Assembly: GCF_905163445.1 (NCBI RefSeq)
Contig: NC_053184.1
Coordinates: 11,594,001-11,658,000, forward strand
Direction: 5' to 3'
From: Pararge aegeria
Lineage: Eukaryota; Arthropoda; Insecta; Lepidoptera; Nymphalidae
DNA: 64,000 nucleotides
Made by a program: the position numbers and the translations under genes. Of the stretch, positions 12,165-25,100 are shown one piece after another. A model generated the notes under the pieces. The model did not search any database. It saw only the letters and a program-made list of their open reading frames with translations, and was not told where the DNA came from. The first letter of the stretch is position 1. Each line of letters starts with the position of its first letter.

Positions 12165-12685
12165 TATAGCTTGTAAATTTGGCAGTCGTATCTATTTATT
12201 AATGCCTTCAGAATGCCCATTCTGCTTAGCCACGTTCTTTTAATCAAGGATGCTATTTGTGTTCTTCTGATAGCAAATTAGTCATCAGTATGAGCCCTCG
12301 CGAAAATTTCAGATGCGGTACAAAAACGTGGTAAGCCCAACAGCATTCTTAAACCATCATTATACTGAACTTGTAGAGCGTTTAGCGATGCCTGTGTATC
12401 ACTGGTCCACAGGGATCCCGTGTAAAAGGTTTGATAAAAGGCTTTGAACAAACTAAGTTTTGCTTCCTGGCTACAACAGGCAAACCTGCACTATATTACA
12501 GCGCACTGCCAAAACCCTACGCTCTATTTCTATGTCTACAACATCCTTAAGGTCATCCTTAAGGTTATCGGTAACCACATGTCCTAGATATTTAAAATGC
12601 TTAACATATTTAAGCGGGCGACCATTTAGTATGACTTTACTTTACACTCTTTCATCGGTGTACCTTTGGCCCTAAAAATCATTTA
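12165..12685 (-). pseudogene. Non-LTR retrotransposon reverse transcriptase remnant
   Basis: Minus-strand translation gives KYVKHFKYLGHVVTDNLKDD, then after frame changes AFYQTFYTGSLWTSDTQASL, NALQVQYNDGLRMLLGLPRF, CTASEIFARAHTDD-stop-FAIRR and TQIASLIKRTWLSRMGILKA. These blocks follow the order of the thumb and C-terminal region of lepidopteran LINE polymerases I recognise (the LG-VVTD block, then the FYTGSLW block, then the LLGLPR block). The palm with the catalytic aspartates lies upstream and is not present. At least one stop and two frameshifts are present, so it is not functional. It belongs to a different family from the 56.5 kb element. Confidence 0.75.
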
Positions 12686-14164
12686 TTTGCTCTTTTTCTC
12701 ATTATATATGGGTTTTTACCATAATAAATAAATTATTATTATTATTTTAACAGAAAACGGGCAGCAGCATCCTCTGTGCTACTACTATAGACATAACCTC
12801 CCGTTGGGTGAGGCTTTTTGTCCAGCAGTCGGTTGGTATAGGCTATTATTTGTTACTTCCTTTTACATAGTACATTAATAATAACAAAAGTTTTCAGTCT
12901 CCTGGCACCCGGCAGATGACTGAAATATTTGAAATTTTGTTGGAATTCTAAATAAATAAAAAAGCAATACAGAAAATTTGGAGTAAACTAATTAAAAAGA
13001 GTTTCGTTCAAAATGGTAAAGATAAGCGCGCACATACACAGCGATGGCATAACTGCATGCTGATTGCCGTGTCAGCCTACGGGTTAATTTTATTTCGAAC
13101 GGGCGCTAATATATTATTTTTTTATTTAAACTCTTTTTTGTATACCACTACATAGTTAGGAAAATAAAGGACGAATAGAGAGCAACACAAAGACTGGTGT
13201 AGAATAAAAAAAAGTGGCCTTATGGCTTTGAAGTGATCTCTGCCAAGCAACCTTAAGATTAGGAAAACAAGAGCGAGAATAAATAGGTGGTGTAACATTA
13301 TTATAAACCTAAAAATTCAAATAACTACATACGAATAAATAAACAAAAATTATGCAAATTTAAAAACAAATATTTGTTTCTAATCAAAAACTCAAAAACT
13401 AGGTCAGCTTTTGCAATGTTTTGACGTCAAGTCTGCCTATTTTTAGTGGTCAACCAACGGTTCTTAAGGTAGTTTCTACACTACTACACTTCCTGTGTTT
13501 TCAAAATAATCAATTTACAATGTACCAATCATAATTCTAACTTGTGTGTGAGATTCTAAGTATCCAAAGAACATTATCAATTGCAAGGTGCCTTCCTAGT
13601 TTCTTATAAAAGCTCTATTATATTACTTAACTTTAATTAATAATATTAACTAAATATAACATTGAACTTCATAAGTAGAGTACCCGGTGCATTAACTAAA
13701 CAACTGAAGAGTACAAATGTTTGACAATCTGATAGGTTCATGGAAGTGTTTCCGTAACCGATATTTCTCATTAAGCAGTTTGTTTGGCGTTCGATAAAAA
13801 ATCTATGTCCGAAGGGCGGCCGGTGTCCGCGGAAGGGTTGCTTCCCTGAGGGCTGAGAAAGTGAAGCAAATAAGCAGATGGCCCCGGCTACAATTACTTA
13901 ATCAACAGTTATCATATTCAAACGAGTCCATTTGACTACCAAAAAAATAATCTCAAACGCAGTTTTGGATTTGAGAATGATTGATTTGTTTTTTAAAAAA
14001 CTTAGAAATAATTACCTTACCTACTGAACTTGAAGTTGACTGCAATCTAAGATGGTAATGGGCATGGCAGTTATGTGGAACACATAAGTATTTTTCTAAT
14101 CGGTTTTTTTTCTAAATTGCCAAATAAATTTTTAGCTGAGTAACTCCATCTCTTGAAATCAGAA
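12686..14164. other. Anonymous DNA
   Basis: Nothing supported apart from a slightly GC-richer patch at 13800-13900 (GGGCGGCCGGTGTCCGCGGA). Confidence 0.45.
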
Positions 14165-14345
14165 TTCTAAACCTATAATCATGTCCATTTTAGGATCATT
14201 ATTTAGTCTAGCAATCGGTTTGTCAGTCTGTTTGTTAACACCTTTATTCTCAGAGACTACTCGAGGACCCCCTGAGTTGAAACCTATGCCTCACAACAAA
14301 GTCTTTTAATGCTGTAAAAATTTCAAGGTTTTAGTTAAAAGTGAT
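14165..14345 (+). repeat. Possible decayed interspersed repeat
   Basis: CAATCGGTTTGTCAGTCTGT, TTGTTAACACC and CAGAGACTACTCGAGG resemble a common lepidopteran repeat. No second copy is in the window, so the call rests on memory only. Confidence 0.3.
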
Positions 14346-14879
14346 AACATATTATATTCTAAGCTTATCTAAGCCTACATATTACAGGATACCTACTAGT
14401 TGACGACATTTGATCTTAGAATGTACGCTGTAATAAATAGGTTTTAAAACATTTTTTAAACTATTGAGATAAAAAAAAATCTCCATATGCTTATATCTAT
14501 AGAAGGTTCGCCTTCTTCCAACTATATGAGACCAACATCTACGCTCTTGTAGGGACTTAATAATAACATAACTTGTGTTCTAGTTAATGTTACCTCAAAA
14601 CTCGATATATACAGAATAATTATAGATTATGCTTTGGATTTAAACATATTATTAGAATTACTATTCAATTTTATGGATACATTTCATAATGGAAAATAGA
14701 AACTGAAAGTAGAAATGAAAGCAGAAGATGTGTATTTTTGTGAAGTCACTGGAGCAGTGGGTAATGATGATTGTCTGTTTAGACTGCAACCAGCTAGGCA
14801 TTTGTATTGAACTTCTTTACCACACAACAAACTGATAACTGTATTTTCGTAATAAATTATATTCATTGCCTCCTCGGTT

Positions 14880-15240
14880 GGTTGTACTGTTCTTCAGGCA
14901 TGAGTCAGAGCGGTAAGCGATATAGTCTAAAAAGATGTTTATTGTGGAACTCGGTAAGATAATAAAAGTGAAGATCACGATGCGCTATGTACGTAACGGT
15001 GCATTAGTGACTGAGTCACAGGGAACTGACCTAGCATGCTACGGAGTGCATTGACGCCGTCTCCGACGCATTTATCGCAGCATGCCTCTTGAGATAATGC
15101 ATAACATGCTTTTTGTGATGAATAACACATCTGTTTACGTGTTCGACTATCGAATAATTTGAAAGTTCAAAAACCTTTGACTGTGTCTATCGCAGACGAA
15201 ATGGTTTATTCAATTCTATTTCGTCTCTTGCGGAATAATG
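14880..15240. promoter_or_regulatory. Complex non-repetitive stretch, possible enhancer
   Basis: It contains GTGACTGAGTCAC (a palindromic AP-1/Maf-like site at 15008-15020), GCATGCTACGGAGTGC and GACGAAATGGTTTATTCAA, with no repeat partner or frame. Mixed site-like content in an otherwise AT-rich desert is the only evidence. Confidence 0.15.
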
Positions 15241-17029
15241 TATAATTACATGTTGGAAGCTAAACATAAAAGAATCCAACATAATATTACTTGCAAGTAT
15301 GTATTACCTTTAATAGAATATACTAATGTATCTACAAAAAGACAAATATACACGTGACTTCAATTGCACGCTGGAAATCAAAGTCTTCTGAGGAGAACGA
15401 TGAGGATTCAGAAATCTTGCGTAGAGTGTGAATTTTGGAACATTTTTTAAGTGTTATATCATAATGTTATACCATTGTTTATTGTGCCGTATATACAAAT
15501 ACTACTCACTCCATCGTGAAACTGACGTTAATATTAATATTGAAATTGATGAAATTGAATACGTACCTACTGAATCATTTTATGTACACGAATAAAATAG
15601 TTGTTTGTGTAATTCTATAATTTAAAAATATCGGCCATTTTAGTTCACTTCTCAGTTAGATAATCATAATTCTAATTGGAATGCACTATAGGAGTAAGGA
15701 CTTCGACTTCATAATAACATTTATAGTTAGAACGTTGCTTGTGGAACTTCATGAAATAACACGAACATTGTTTTTAATTGACTATAAGTCGTGAAGAGCA
15801 ATAAAATGTGTACGGTGTGATTCGTAAGTTTTTTTTTAATGACAAAAACGTCTCGTTTCGATACCGGAGCGTTCTCAGGATATGTTAAATTTAATTCGAA
15901 AAATTATTCCAAAGTCAATTTCATCAGTATACTGTAACAATTTGGTTAAATTTGGATTAAAAATAATCAACTTCTTAATTTTTGTTTCCGTGTTTTCGAT
16001 AAAATCTGTTTTCTATTTGCGGTAGAGTCACTTCAAACTGAAATAATTACTAAACCTGAGTTTCAAAAGTTTAAACTAGACTTTAAAAAAAAAAAACTAG
16101 TTTTTTATCTTTTATCAAATTATCTAATGAGAGTTTATCCTTCGGTATCAGCTTAAAATTTCTACCTCTTCAACGAAACTAAACAAGATGGAAGCTTATC
16201 TACATGATTAGGGAGCCAATAGTTGATATACTATTAATAGGAGCAGATGGTTAGGTAAATGTGGAATAAGCATGATATCGGACATGATCTGCAAGCGTAT
16301 GCGCCGACGCAGCTTGAGCGCATCGGCCAATCGTGGACAAGCCTCGGACGGATCAAATTAATTCACCACAAGGCGAATTTGAGGAACCTCTCTTAAATTT
16401 ATTCTCTATCTTGATAATAAATAAGGGTATGCAGCCTAATAATTTAATTCATGTGGCGTAAACAAATTAACTATAAGTTATAGAATTATATGGACCCTCG
16501 AAACATTTTTGGGGTAGGCACAATAAGTCTCTAAATCTGCTAATGAGTCACGGCTTGGCACGTACCTCCCTCTCTATTATAGGAAACTAGCTTTTGACTG
16601 CGGATAAGCTATATGGTAGATTTTGCCAACAAATTCCGGTTCTACTTTTCTAAGAGATATTTTTAACAGTACCTAGTTTATTTGGATGAAAAGCCTAGTT
16701 AGTCCTTTCCTGTTCACGTGTTTGTTAATTCATGATGATGGGATAAATAGTTAAGGTATGAAAACATTAGGATGTGGAGCTTAGGTTTCACTTACGATAC
16801 TAGGCTATCTTACTATATTTTTTGGAATAGTTTCTCAGTGAGAATTATGTAGATACTCTACCTACCTACCTCATGCTTAATAAACTAGTAAAAATTCTGT
16901 TAAATTATTCAATCCTTGATATGTTTATTGTTAATTTATTCTAGTATAGGAAGTACATAGACACTCGACCCGGAAGGTAATTTTCCCATTTCATTTTATT
17001 TTTTATGCAAATGGCAGATTTATAAATCT
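15241..17029. other. Anonymous AT-rich DNA
   Basis: No repeats or frames recognised. 16260-16400 has a more complex composition (GCGTATGCGCCGACGCAGCT). Confidence 0.45.
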
Positions 17030-17245
17030 CCTTAATAATGGTTGGCCTACATCAAATGCGGAGCGGAAACATTTTGTAGGGTTGCGATTTATTGCGGACC
17101 AAGGCAGGGCTGCCGGTGACCCTTTGCTTTAATTGCCTACAAAATACTCGCCATTAAAAACTCTGCGATGTCGAGAAGCAACTTTTTGTTAAGAGGGGCC
17201 TATCAGGAGAAACAATCGCATTTAGCTAGGCCGGCGAAGTAGTGA
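17030..17245. promoter_or_regulatory. GC-richer island, possible enhancer
   Basis: TGCGATTTATTGCGGACCAA, GGCAGGGCTGCCGGTGACCC and TTTGCTTTAATTGCC give a non-repetitive, higher-complexity segment with homeodomain-like cores. No coding frame. Confidence 0.2.
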
Positions 17246-18737
17246 AAATTTGCTGGGACAAACATATTGTTTAAGTAACATTTTTATATATTGGCTTAAC
17301 CTTCATGTAGTTAATAGAATCTTTCACTTAATTATCAAGCTTTGTTCTACACTTCCGTGTTAAAATTTTGCTTATGTATCTACATGGTTGGATGTTATTA
17401 ATAACTGATAACACTATCTATGATGTTATTAATTTAAAAGACTTCCATCGAAAAATTCCAACAATGCATTTGTATATAAATGTATTTTTCCTTAATATTC
17501 CTTTATTTTAAATCGGTAAACAAAATAGGACCTGATGAAATTGCTAACCACAATTTTTATGAACATTCAATGTTTTTTTAAAGAAACTCGATTCATTAAT
17601 TATATTTTTACAAGTCTTATAATATTAAAATTATCAGGAGAGGCGATATGCATAGCATGTGTTGATAGCAAAAAAGTATGGGAAGATTGCATTAGATCTA
17701 CAATAAATCTAATGACACGATGCCGTATATAAATATAATCGAAACAGGTAGAATTTTGAACTAATGGCAAACGTACTTAAAAACGTATTAAGTAATTTGT
17801 TTTTGTTTTCGTGTTATAGACTTTGCTACTTTAAGATAGAGTTCAATTTGATTGGGGATGTGTTTGTATTCGTCTTTCGCTTTTTACAAAGTTTAGTAAG
17901 GGATGAGGGGGCGGAGGTCGTTCGCTGAAAGGGTTGTGTGGGAACGGAGGGCACCTGCGTCTGCACATGGTGCTAGCCACAAAGTTTTTATACATTTGTG
18001 CAGACAGATCAGTCTAATGCAGTTTTTTACCCATCTGCTGTTCAGTGGAGCAATAAAGACAACTATTGGAGTCGAATAGTTCTCAACTATGCCCAAAACT
18101 AATTCCGCATTATACTATCAACTAACATTAAATGAAAGCTTCATTGCATATAATAATAAAATTCGGATGAAAACAAAAGTGATGAAGTTATTGTTTAAGA
18201 ATTTTACGTTGATTGTAGTTTTAAAAGTTTTTAAGGGCGCTATTTATTTACATTCCGTAAAAAGGTAGATATAATAAGTGTTATTTATCTCCAGAACCGA
18301 ATTTCAATAAACATGCAAATAAAATCAGGAGTTCGATTTCGAATGCAATTAAAAAAAGGCTTTTTCAATTATTATAACTTATTCCTAACATCCATAGTTA
18401 AAGCTAGAAATTTCTAAATTTGCTGAATACTTGTAATTTTTTTTTCTATACTCTACAATTTTTTATAAAAAATTCTTCACACGAATACTCTGAAATGGGA
18501 AAGAAGGTATCTGAACATGTTTGGCTATGCGGATGACGAAGTATAGTTACGATCACGGATCAAAAAACTTTACGGATAGGCACTCAGATATACCATGTAC
18601 TGGATTTATAATAATGATCTTTCAGAATTTTTATTCCTGTTCCAGTACAACACAGCTCTACAGCAGTAATTACCTTGCCCTCCTCTTATCGGGTTGATGT
18701 GATTCTACAATAGCCAATAGCAAATTTAACTGATTCT
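17246..18737. other. Anonymous DNA
   Basis: Nothing supported. Short frames at 17535-17732 and 17893-18096 look like chance. Confidence 0.45.
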
Positions 18738-18785
18738 ACATAGGTCTTTGTGTTGAGTTGGACATAGGTCTTTGTGTTGAGTTCG
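18738..18785 (+). repeat. 24-bp tandem duplication
   Basis: Two adjacent units begin ACATAGGTCTTTGTGTTGAG at 18738 and 18762 and are identical except at the end. It looks like a simple recent duplication. Confidence 0.85.
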
Positions 18786-19009
18786 CTTGTTTCCCGCGGC
18801 TCTTTGCAACTCGTTTGTTGTCGTCTTTCCACCTCGTTGAAGGCGACCAATGCTGAGATTATCGGTCTGGGGTCGTCACTCCGGCATCTTGGGAATAAAA
18901 GTTTTATCCCAGGAAAAATTTCAGTCCCACAAGAAAAAAGAATTTCCGCGCGGACAAGGAAACTAGAACTCTATAAATTTAAACTACGAAGATAATTACA
19001 TAGTAGCTG

Positions 19010-19470
19010 TCAGTTTCTACATTAATTATATAATTAATGTCGCCGCTAAATAACATTCCATTACCGTTGTTCTGCCAAGAAAGAGGGCGTTGCGAATAGT
19101 CGATTGCAACTGTTTGCTATGGCATTATCGTGTCGGCGAACAAACTCATTACCGATGCCCTGTTTCGCGTTACAACTTGCGACTAGTTTAGAAAGAGCCA
19201 CTTAAGCATAGCCAATACTTCAGTTCACGGATCGTTCGAAACCTACGATACCACTTGCATTATTGAGACGCGCTGGTCGTTACCTAGCGAACTGCCCCTA
19301 TTTCTCGCCACAATTTATTCATTTTGCAACACATCGCCCGTCAGCTTTTCACCCTCCTCACGCGTTGCCGCCAATGAATTCTTTATAAGGCCTGTAAAGG
19401 CCGCGAATTCACCTAGCTTGAACTAGCAAGTTAACGAAAGCGTAGTTACACCGGCACGCACGCTACCTCG
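19010..19470. promoter_or_regulatory. GC-richer island of about 450 bp, possible enhancer
   Basis: The stretch from TTAATGTCGCCGCTAAATAA through GAGACGCGCTGGTCGTTACC and TAAGGCCTGTAAAGGCCGCG to CGGCACGCACGCTACC is high-complexity, with many CpG and no long frame or repeat partner. It is the largest such island in the 13-27 kb desert. Confidence 0.25.
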
Positions 19471-22089
19471 AACGTTTTATCTATTGAATCTTTTTCAAGG
19501 AAATTGTGTCTATGTCTACTGGTTGGTTAATAATAAATGTACTTGTATGTTGTAAATACCGGCAGGTTGTCTCTAAAGATAGTCGCTTACCAGAAGCAGT
19601 TTAAGTTCTGTGTTGACGACTTTGAATAAACAACCTTATAGAGTTGGCGCAGCCCGCAACCTTCGTAGACTGTATCATCATTTATCACCAAATGAGTTAA
19701 GGGCTACATGTAAAGAACAAAAAAAAACCGCTCGAACGAAAGAATAAAAAATTAAACTACACTCTTCTAAACCAATAGAAAAATAGTGCTTTTTTACATC
19801 AGTAAAATGGAACGCCACTCATTAAAATGTCGTTTTTAATAAATTAATTAAATTAAAAACGAAATTTCAATTAGTATCTACTATGTTAATTAGCACACTC
19901 GGGATAAAGCCGTAAGCTTTTAATACAAACGTTAACATTTTAAGAGCGACTCATGTCGAGTGTTAATCGGATAGCATTGTGTTTTTTGCATAAGCGGATA
20001 ACCCTTTTGCTACCTGCGTTTCGACAATCCACTTGCGCATTGTGCAACTTAGGCCGAGTAGGGTGACGTTGAGCTCTCAGAAAGTGGATAAAAAATAGAA
20101 GAATTTTATATTTATGAGTATATTGAAGCAAGTATCCACGTCTTTATCAATGTTTTTTTGATAATTACTGATAGCTGTATGCGAAAACTTTCAGTAAATA
20201 ATTACAGTTTACACTTACAAATTTTTATCTGGTATCCTAAAGGTTAGTTTTCGAAATAATGCCAATAGAGGATATTTTTTAATGCATTAATGTTTTTTAA
20301 CCGCAAATCATCATTTTTTATAATTCTTTCAACCCCCATATATTTTAAACCATTTCATAAATCGATATCCGCGTTAATAGCATTAGCATTGCAACTATCA
20401 CGGCAAAATTCTGCTTCGAATAAACGTTTTATAAGCATGTTCTATGATTTTGATGGATGTAGCTCTATTATTTCGCCGAGACTTCTTAGTTATGCGTAAG
20501 TAGGTAAGTGAAGCTCTTTGTTACAATCTAAACGACCTATATCAGTTGAGCTATGCGTCACATTTTCTGCAACGTGTGCCTCCAATTGTATCACTTTTAA
20601 ACTTTTAAGTACACAATCCGATTTTTATTTTCGGTATTAGTGTTACCCTAGTCAGTTTTATTTAAAAGTACTATAAGGGAAATAAAGCGCAAAAAATTTG
20701 ATAAAAACATTTTTTTTCATAAATGCAATCTAGGTCAGGTGTAAATTCAACCCTTTCAGAGCGTGGGAGTTGGTTTTTTAACAAAAAAAAGGCTTGATAT
20801 GGTGTTTTATGCGATGTTTTTGTTCAGTTTCATGCAAGCAAAGTGTTTGCGATAATTTGTTCCCACAAATTTCAATGAGTTCAGGGAAGTGCTGACAGTT
20901 ATATTGATCACAATCGTTTTGAAACCGTTAGGGATTTGGAAAAAAAAATGGCAATGAACTTCTTCTTAGTGTCTACGTTATATTTGAAGTGTTGACAAAT
21001 GATTTTTGGTAGTTAAATGTCTGTAAAAACAATTTCAAGTTACAATATGTACCGATTTTAACATTACAGATTTTCATCCAAACTTTCATCCACAACTAAC
21101 CCTTATAATAGTTAAATATAAAATATAATACAATTTGACACAATTGGACAACAAGTAAGATATAAAATTAAACAAAAAAAGATTTGTTTAGTCAGTGTCC
21201 AAGAGTTAGTTGCATCTATTAAGTTTTCTGAGTTTTTGATTTATTCATAGTTTCTTTTCAATCGATTAATGAATACATACTACTCCATGCTTATTCTGAT
21301 GCTGATGCTACACTAAATTGTGAGGTTATAAAGTAGGTACTACAATCCTTTTCAAACTGTTTCTTTACGAAAATTTATCACTATTGGTAGAAATGCAAAT
21401 TAAGCTTTGTTTATAGATTTATGAAAAAATTGGCATCATTTTATCTCATTTGTAAAATCTTAGCAAGTTTAATAATATATCTGACTGTTTCGGAATATTG
21501 TAGTTTCATAGACACTAATAGAAGAACTAAACATTTAATAGCTACAAGAATAAGTCGTTTAACACAAATTAATGATGTTGCCAGCCCGTCGTATAGATAC
21601 TTGGCCCGATAGAAGGGATAATCGGTAGAGTCATAACGTATTTGCTGAAAGAATAATGATAGTTCGCGGCAGGCAACCGGAAGCCGTACATTCGCAGCGA
21701 CTTCCCTTCCTCCCCGTCATCTGTGTGACATAGCCGCCATAAAAAGTTATCAAGATTTTCTTAATTATATCATAAAGAATATAACCCATTAAAGTGTCAT
21801 TAATTTTTATGCCCTTGTGAATTTGAAAATGGTATCCTAGTAGTAATTGAAATGACATTTTTATTTACGGCGAACCCGAGATGTTATTACATCGATGCCC
21901 CTGGTATTAGTTTCATTTCTTTTTAAGGATGCCTGTTAGAGATTGCTTGCAGCAATGAGGCCGTCTTTTCATATCTACATTGTTTACTGTATACTCTAAC
22001 TTATATGTGCAGATTGTCAACTTGAATGTTACTCTTAGGCTACAAGTCTTATTCCTATATATTATATTAACTGTGTAACCAGTTTGGGA
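19471..22089. other. Anonymous AT-rich DNA
   Basis: No repeat or gene recognised. 21640-21740 is slightly GC-rich (GGCAACCGGAAGCCGTACAT). Confidence 0.45.
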
Positions 22090-22155
22090 AGGTAAAACTC
22101 TTGTAGGTACAAATATCCCTGTTGTGGGATATTTGTACTTACAAGAGTTTTACCT
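22090..22155. repeat. 30-bp-arm inverted repeat (hairpin)
   Basis: The arms 22090-22119 and 22126-22155 are reverse complements with one difference, separated by TGTTGT. In plus-strand RNA the single difference is a G-U pair, so the stem would be continuous. It could be a microRNA-like precursor, a MITE core or a replication artefact. Confidence 0.85.
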
Positions 22156-25100
22156 GTAGTTTGTAGTCGAAACCGTATAAATGGCATTTTCGAAAATTTT
22201 ACCTTTCCATATGAAAAGGGAGACACTTAGAGAAGTTATAAAAGGTCAATATGTATGGGTTTTTCTTGAATCAATATTGGGCTGAGCGTGATAATGGTTT
22301 ATGTAACTATTTTTTCGTAGTATGTCATTCACTGTTTTAATTTGGTTACCAAAGTTTTAAGTTCGCGCTTAAAGTTTTTGCCGGTGTCACAGTTCACCCG
22401 CGGAACAGGCAGCGTGAGAACGCAGGCGCGTCTCCTGATAGCAGCGCTGAAACTTGCAGGGGAGTTTTTGTTTTATCGAGTTCAACGAACGCGAATGCTT
22501 CAGGGTAAGACGTTTTGCGCCTTTTGGATATTCTATTTTTAATATTATACCGACTGGTTAGGATTATAACAACAATTTAAGGCAATCTTATATACATTAT
22601 CGGCAGATTTGTATGTTGTTCTATTTGAAGGTATCGCACGCGACTTCGTACGCATAGCAATTCTCATTAGCAATACCATGAGATCACGAAAACTTCCTGG
22701 AATCATCGATGCCCATCCTCGGCAGCAATATATTCTCAAGATCATTTCAGTAGCAAAAATGCATTTATTAGGCATATTTTCAGTTTTATCTGCAGATCTT
22801 CAAGATTTCTTCTAGAATTAAGGATTCAATAAATGCAATTATTTCCATTTTGGGCACAGAATGAATAAAACAAAGACCGACCGACTGTATCGACGTCAGT
22901 GTATAATCTCAGGTATATACAAAAAATGTATGGCATAAAAATAAATAAAAACTTATTGCATCTGGTTGAACTTTTAAATGTAAGTTAAACGAAAATAAAC
23001 TAATAATTGATAGTTTTCTTTGGTATAGTAGGTAGATTATGTGTACGAATTTTATAATCTACAGGCTCTGTTTCAAAATAAACTTACTTATCACGTTGCA
23101 TCCCAAATCGGAGCGCATTTCTTGTTTTTGTAGCAGTTTTTGCACAAAATTCTCTTTCACAAAAACCAATATACTAAATGTTTGCTTAGTGACAAAGCAA
23201 ACCTTACGCGCCGAACGACTTAATCTTCTAAAAGAGTTTTTTGGTTGAAGATACTTACTAACAAAAACCGTGCTTAGGAATAAAGAATAAATCTTATGTT
23301 GGTACTTTCAACTTAAACAAGATATTTGCTTCTTTTCAAATTGTAATTGCTTAGTCTTATTTGACTTTTCTAAGAGACCTTTAAACCTACTAAACAAATG
23401 ATTTCAACAGTAGCTAGAACCACTTTAATGCTTACTTACAGGTTTTTAAGTTACTTACATACCTATTTCATAAAAAAATATTTTAGTCATGGATTAACAG
23501 TAAAAAGGTAATCTTTCTATACGCGCGTGTGTTGCTGGCTCGATTAACCGCCACTGTCATCGCGGACCGCAAGTGATCTTAGCGAGCTCAGAACTAAGAA
23601 CAATGAATTAGGCTCAGAAGCATTTAAAACTTATGTCCATGAAATCAGCAGAATATTTGGGACTGTCTCCTGAATGACTTCTATTTAGGGCGAGTCTTAG
23701 GATGTACATTTTACATTTGTATAAATACAGCGGATGCAAAAAACAAAATTCGAATATATGTTAACTGTGGAATTCTGTTGCATTTTAAAGTAATACGGTT
23801 GTTTTATATCTTGGGTCGTGTGTTGACCTGATCAGATTGTGCAGAATACAGTTATTCGACGATCCCTCCCACGCTTTTGCACACTTCTGCTACAAAAAAA
23901 CTGGAATTTTATAAGGTTTCTCTACCTGCTCGTGTGGCTTGCAGATTTGATATCTTTTGTGAACAATTTTTTGCTTTAATTTGTGACAATTATACCGGTA
24001 TATGACTTTTTACCTGGGATCGCTTTTTTTAAATTTATATGAAAGCTTTTGGCATTTTGCACGATAGTTTGTTTTGGTGACTGAATAGGTGGATTTTGGT
24101 TCCTTGTTACTTTAAGGAAGATTATATATGTTACTTTCGATGTTAGAGGTCGAAAGATAAATTTTAAATCATTTGTTTTAAAGAAATTGCTAATATTTTT
24201 TAAATGTCCTGTAGTGATTTCTTATTGGACTTATTAGATTGTAGTTTAAAAAAAAAACCATATTAATTTATTTCATGAAGTTTATAACAGTTTTGAAACG
24301 TCAAATTAGTCTGCAATAACCTACCGAGATAAATTCGGTAAAAAACTCAGTCGTTATTCTTTTCCAACATCAACATTTTACAATTTAACGATCATTATAT
24401 ATTCAATCTTGTGTGAGATGAAAGCGGAACTGACCGCTTCCAAGCAAACTTTGTCATTAAGAAATTCATCATTTGTATAATAAGTTATTGTAAAGTATCA
24501 TACATAGTAAGTTCTTTATAGGCACAGATACTTTAGTTTTAACGCACGCACAGCATAGGTATCTTAATCCTAAATTCCCTTTCCATCACAACTAAATCGA
24601 TTAGAGACGATCTATTAAAAGAAAAGAGTCCAGGTAGACTGATGATATTGCGTTTTATAAAATGGGGTGATGCTTAAAAAACACGCTCTCTCTGCATGTG
24701 CCATTTAAAAAGGAACTCGAAAAAAAGTGATTGGTAGGCAAAGAATGGCTGGCAAGAACACGGGAAGGGTTAAGGGTAGACGTATGCGAAAGGGCAAAAA
24801 ATTTGATAAAACGCTGTATCTTATAAGAATGGCACAGTGTTATGGCCTTTGAAAAGTCTTCAGAGATCTATTTTACGTCTGTCTTGAGTAGGTACCAATA
24901 CAACAGGGGTGTGTTATGAAATTTTAAGGGAAGGTACAAATTGCAGCCAATAATCAAATTTTTTTCACGTCTCGAAACAAAGCCGTAAAGAGGGGTGTTT
25001 TTTGCGCCGCTTTCACAACATGTGCAATGCACAATCGTCTGACCCAGTTATACACTTCCTCTGCATTAAACTGTTAATAGAATATCCGCGTTGATTCAAG

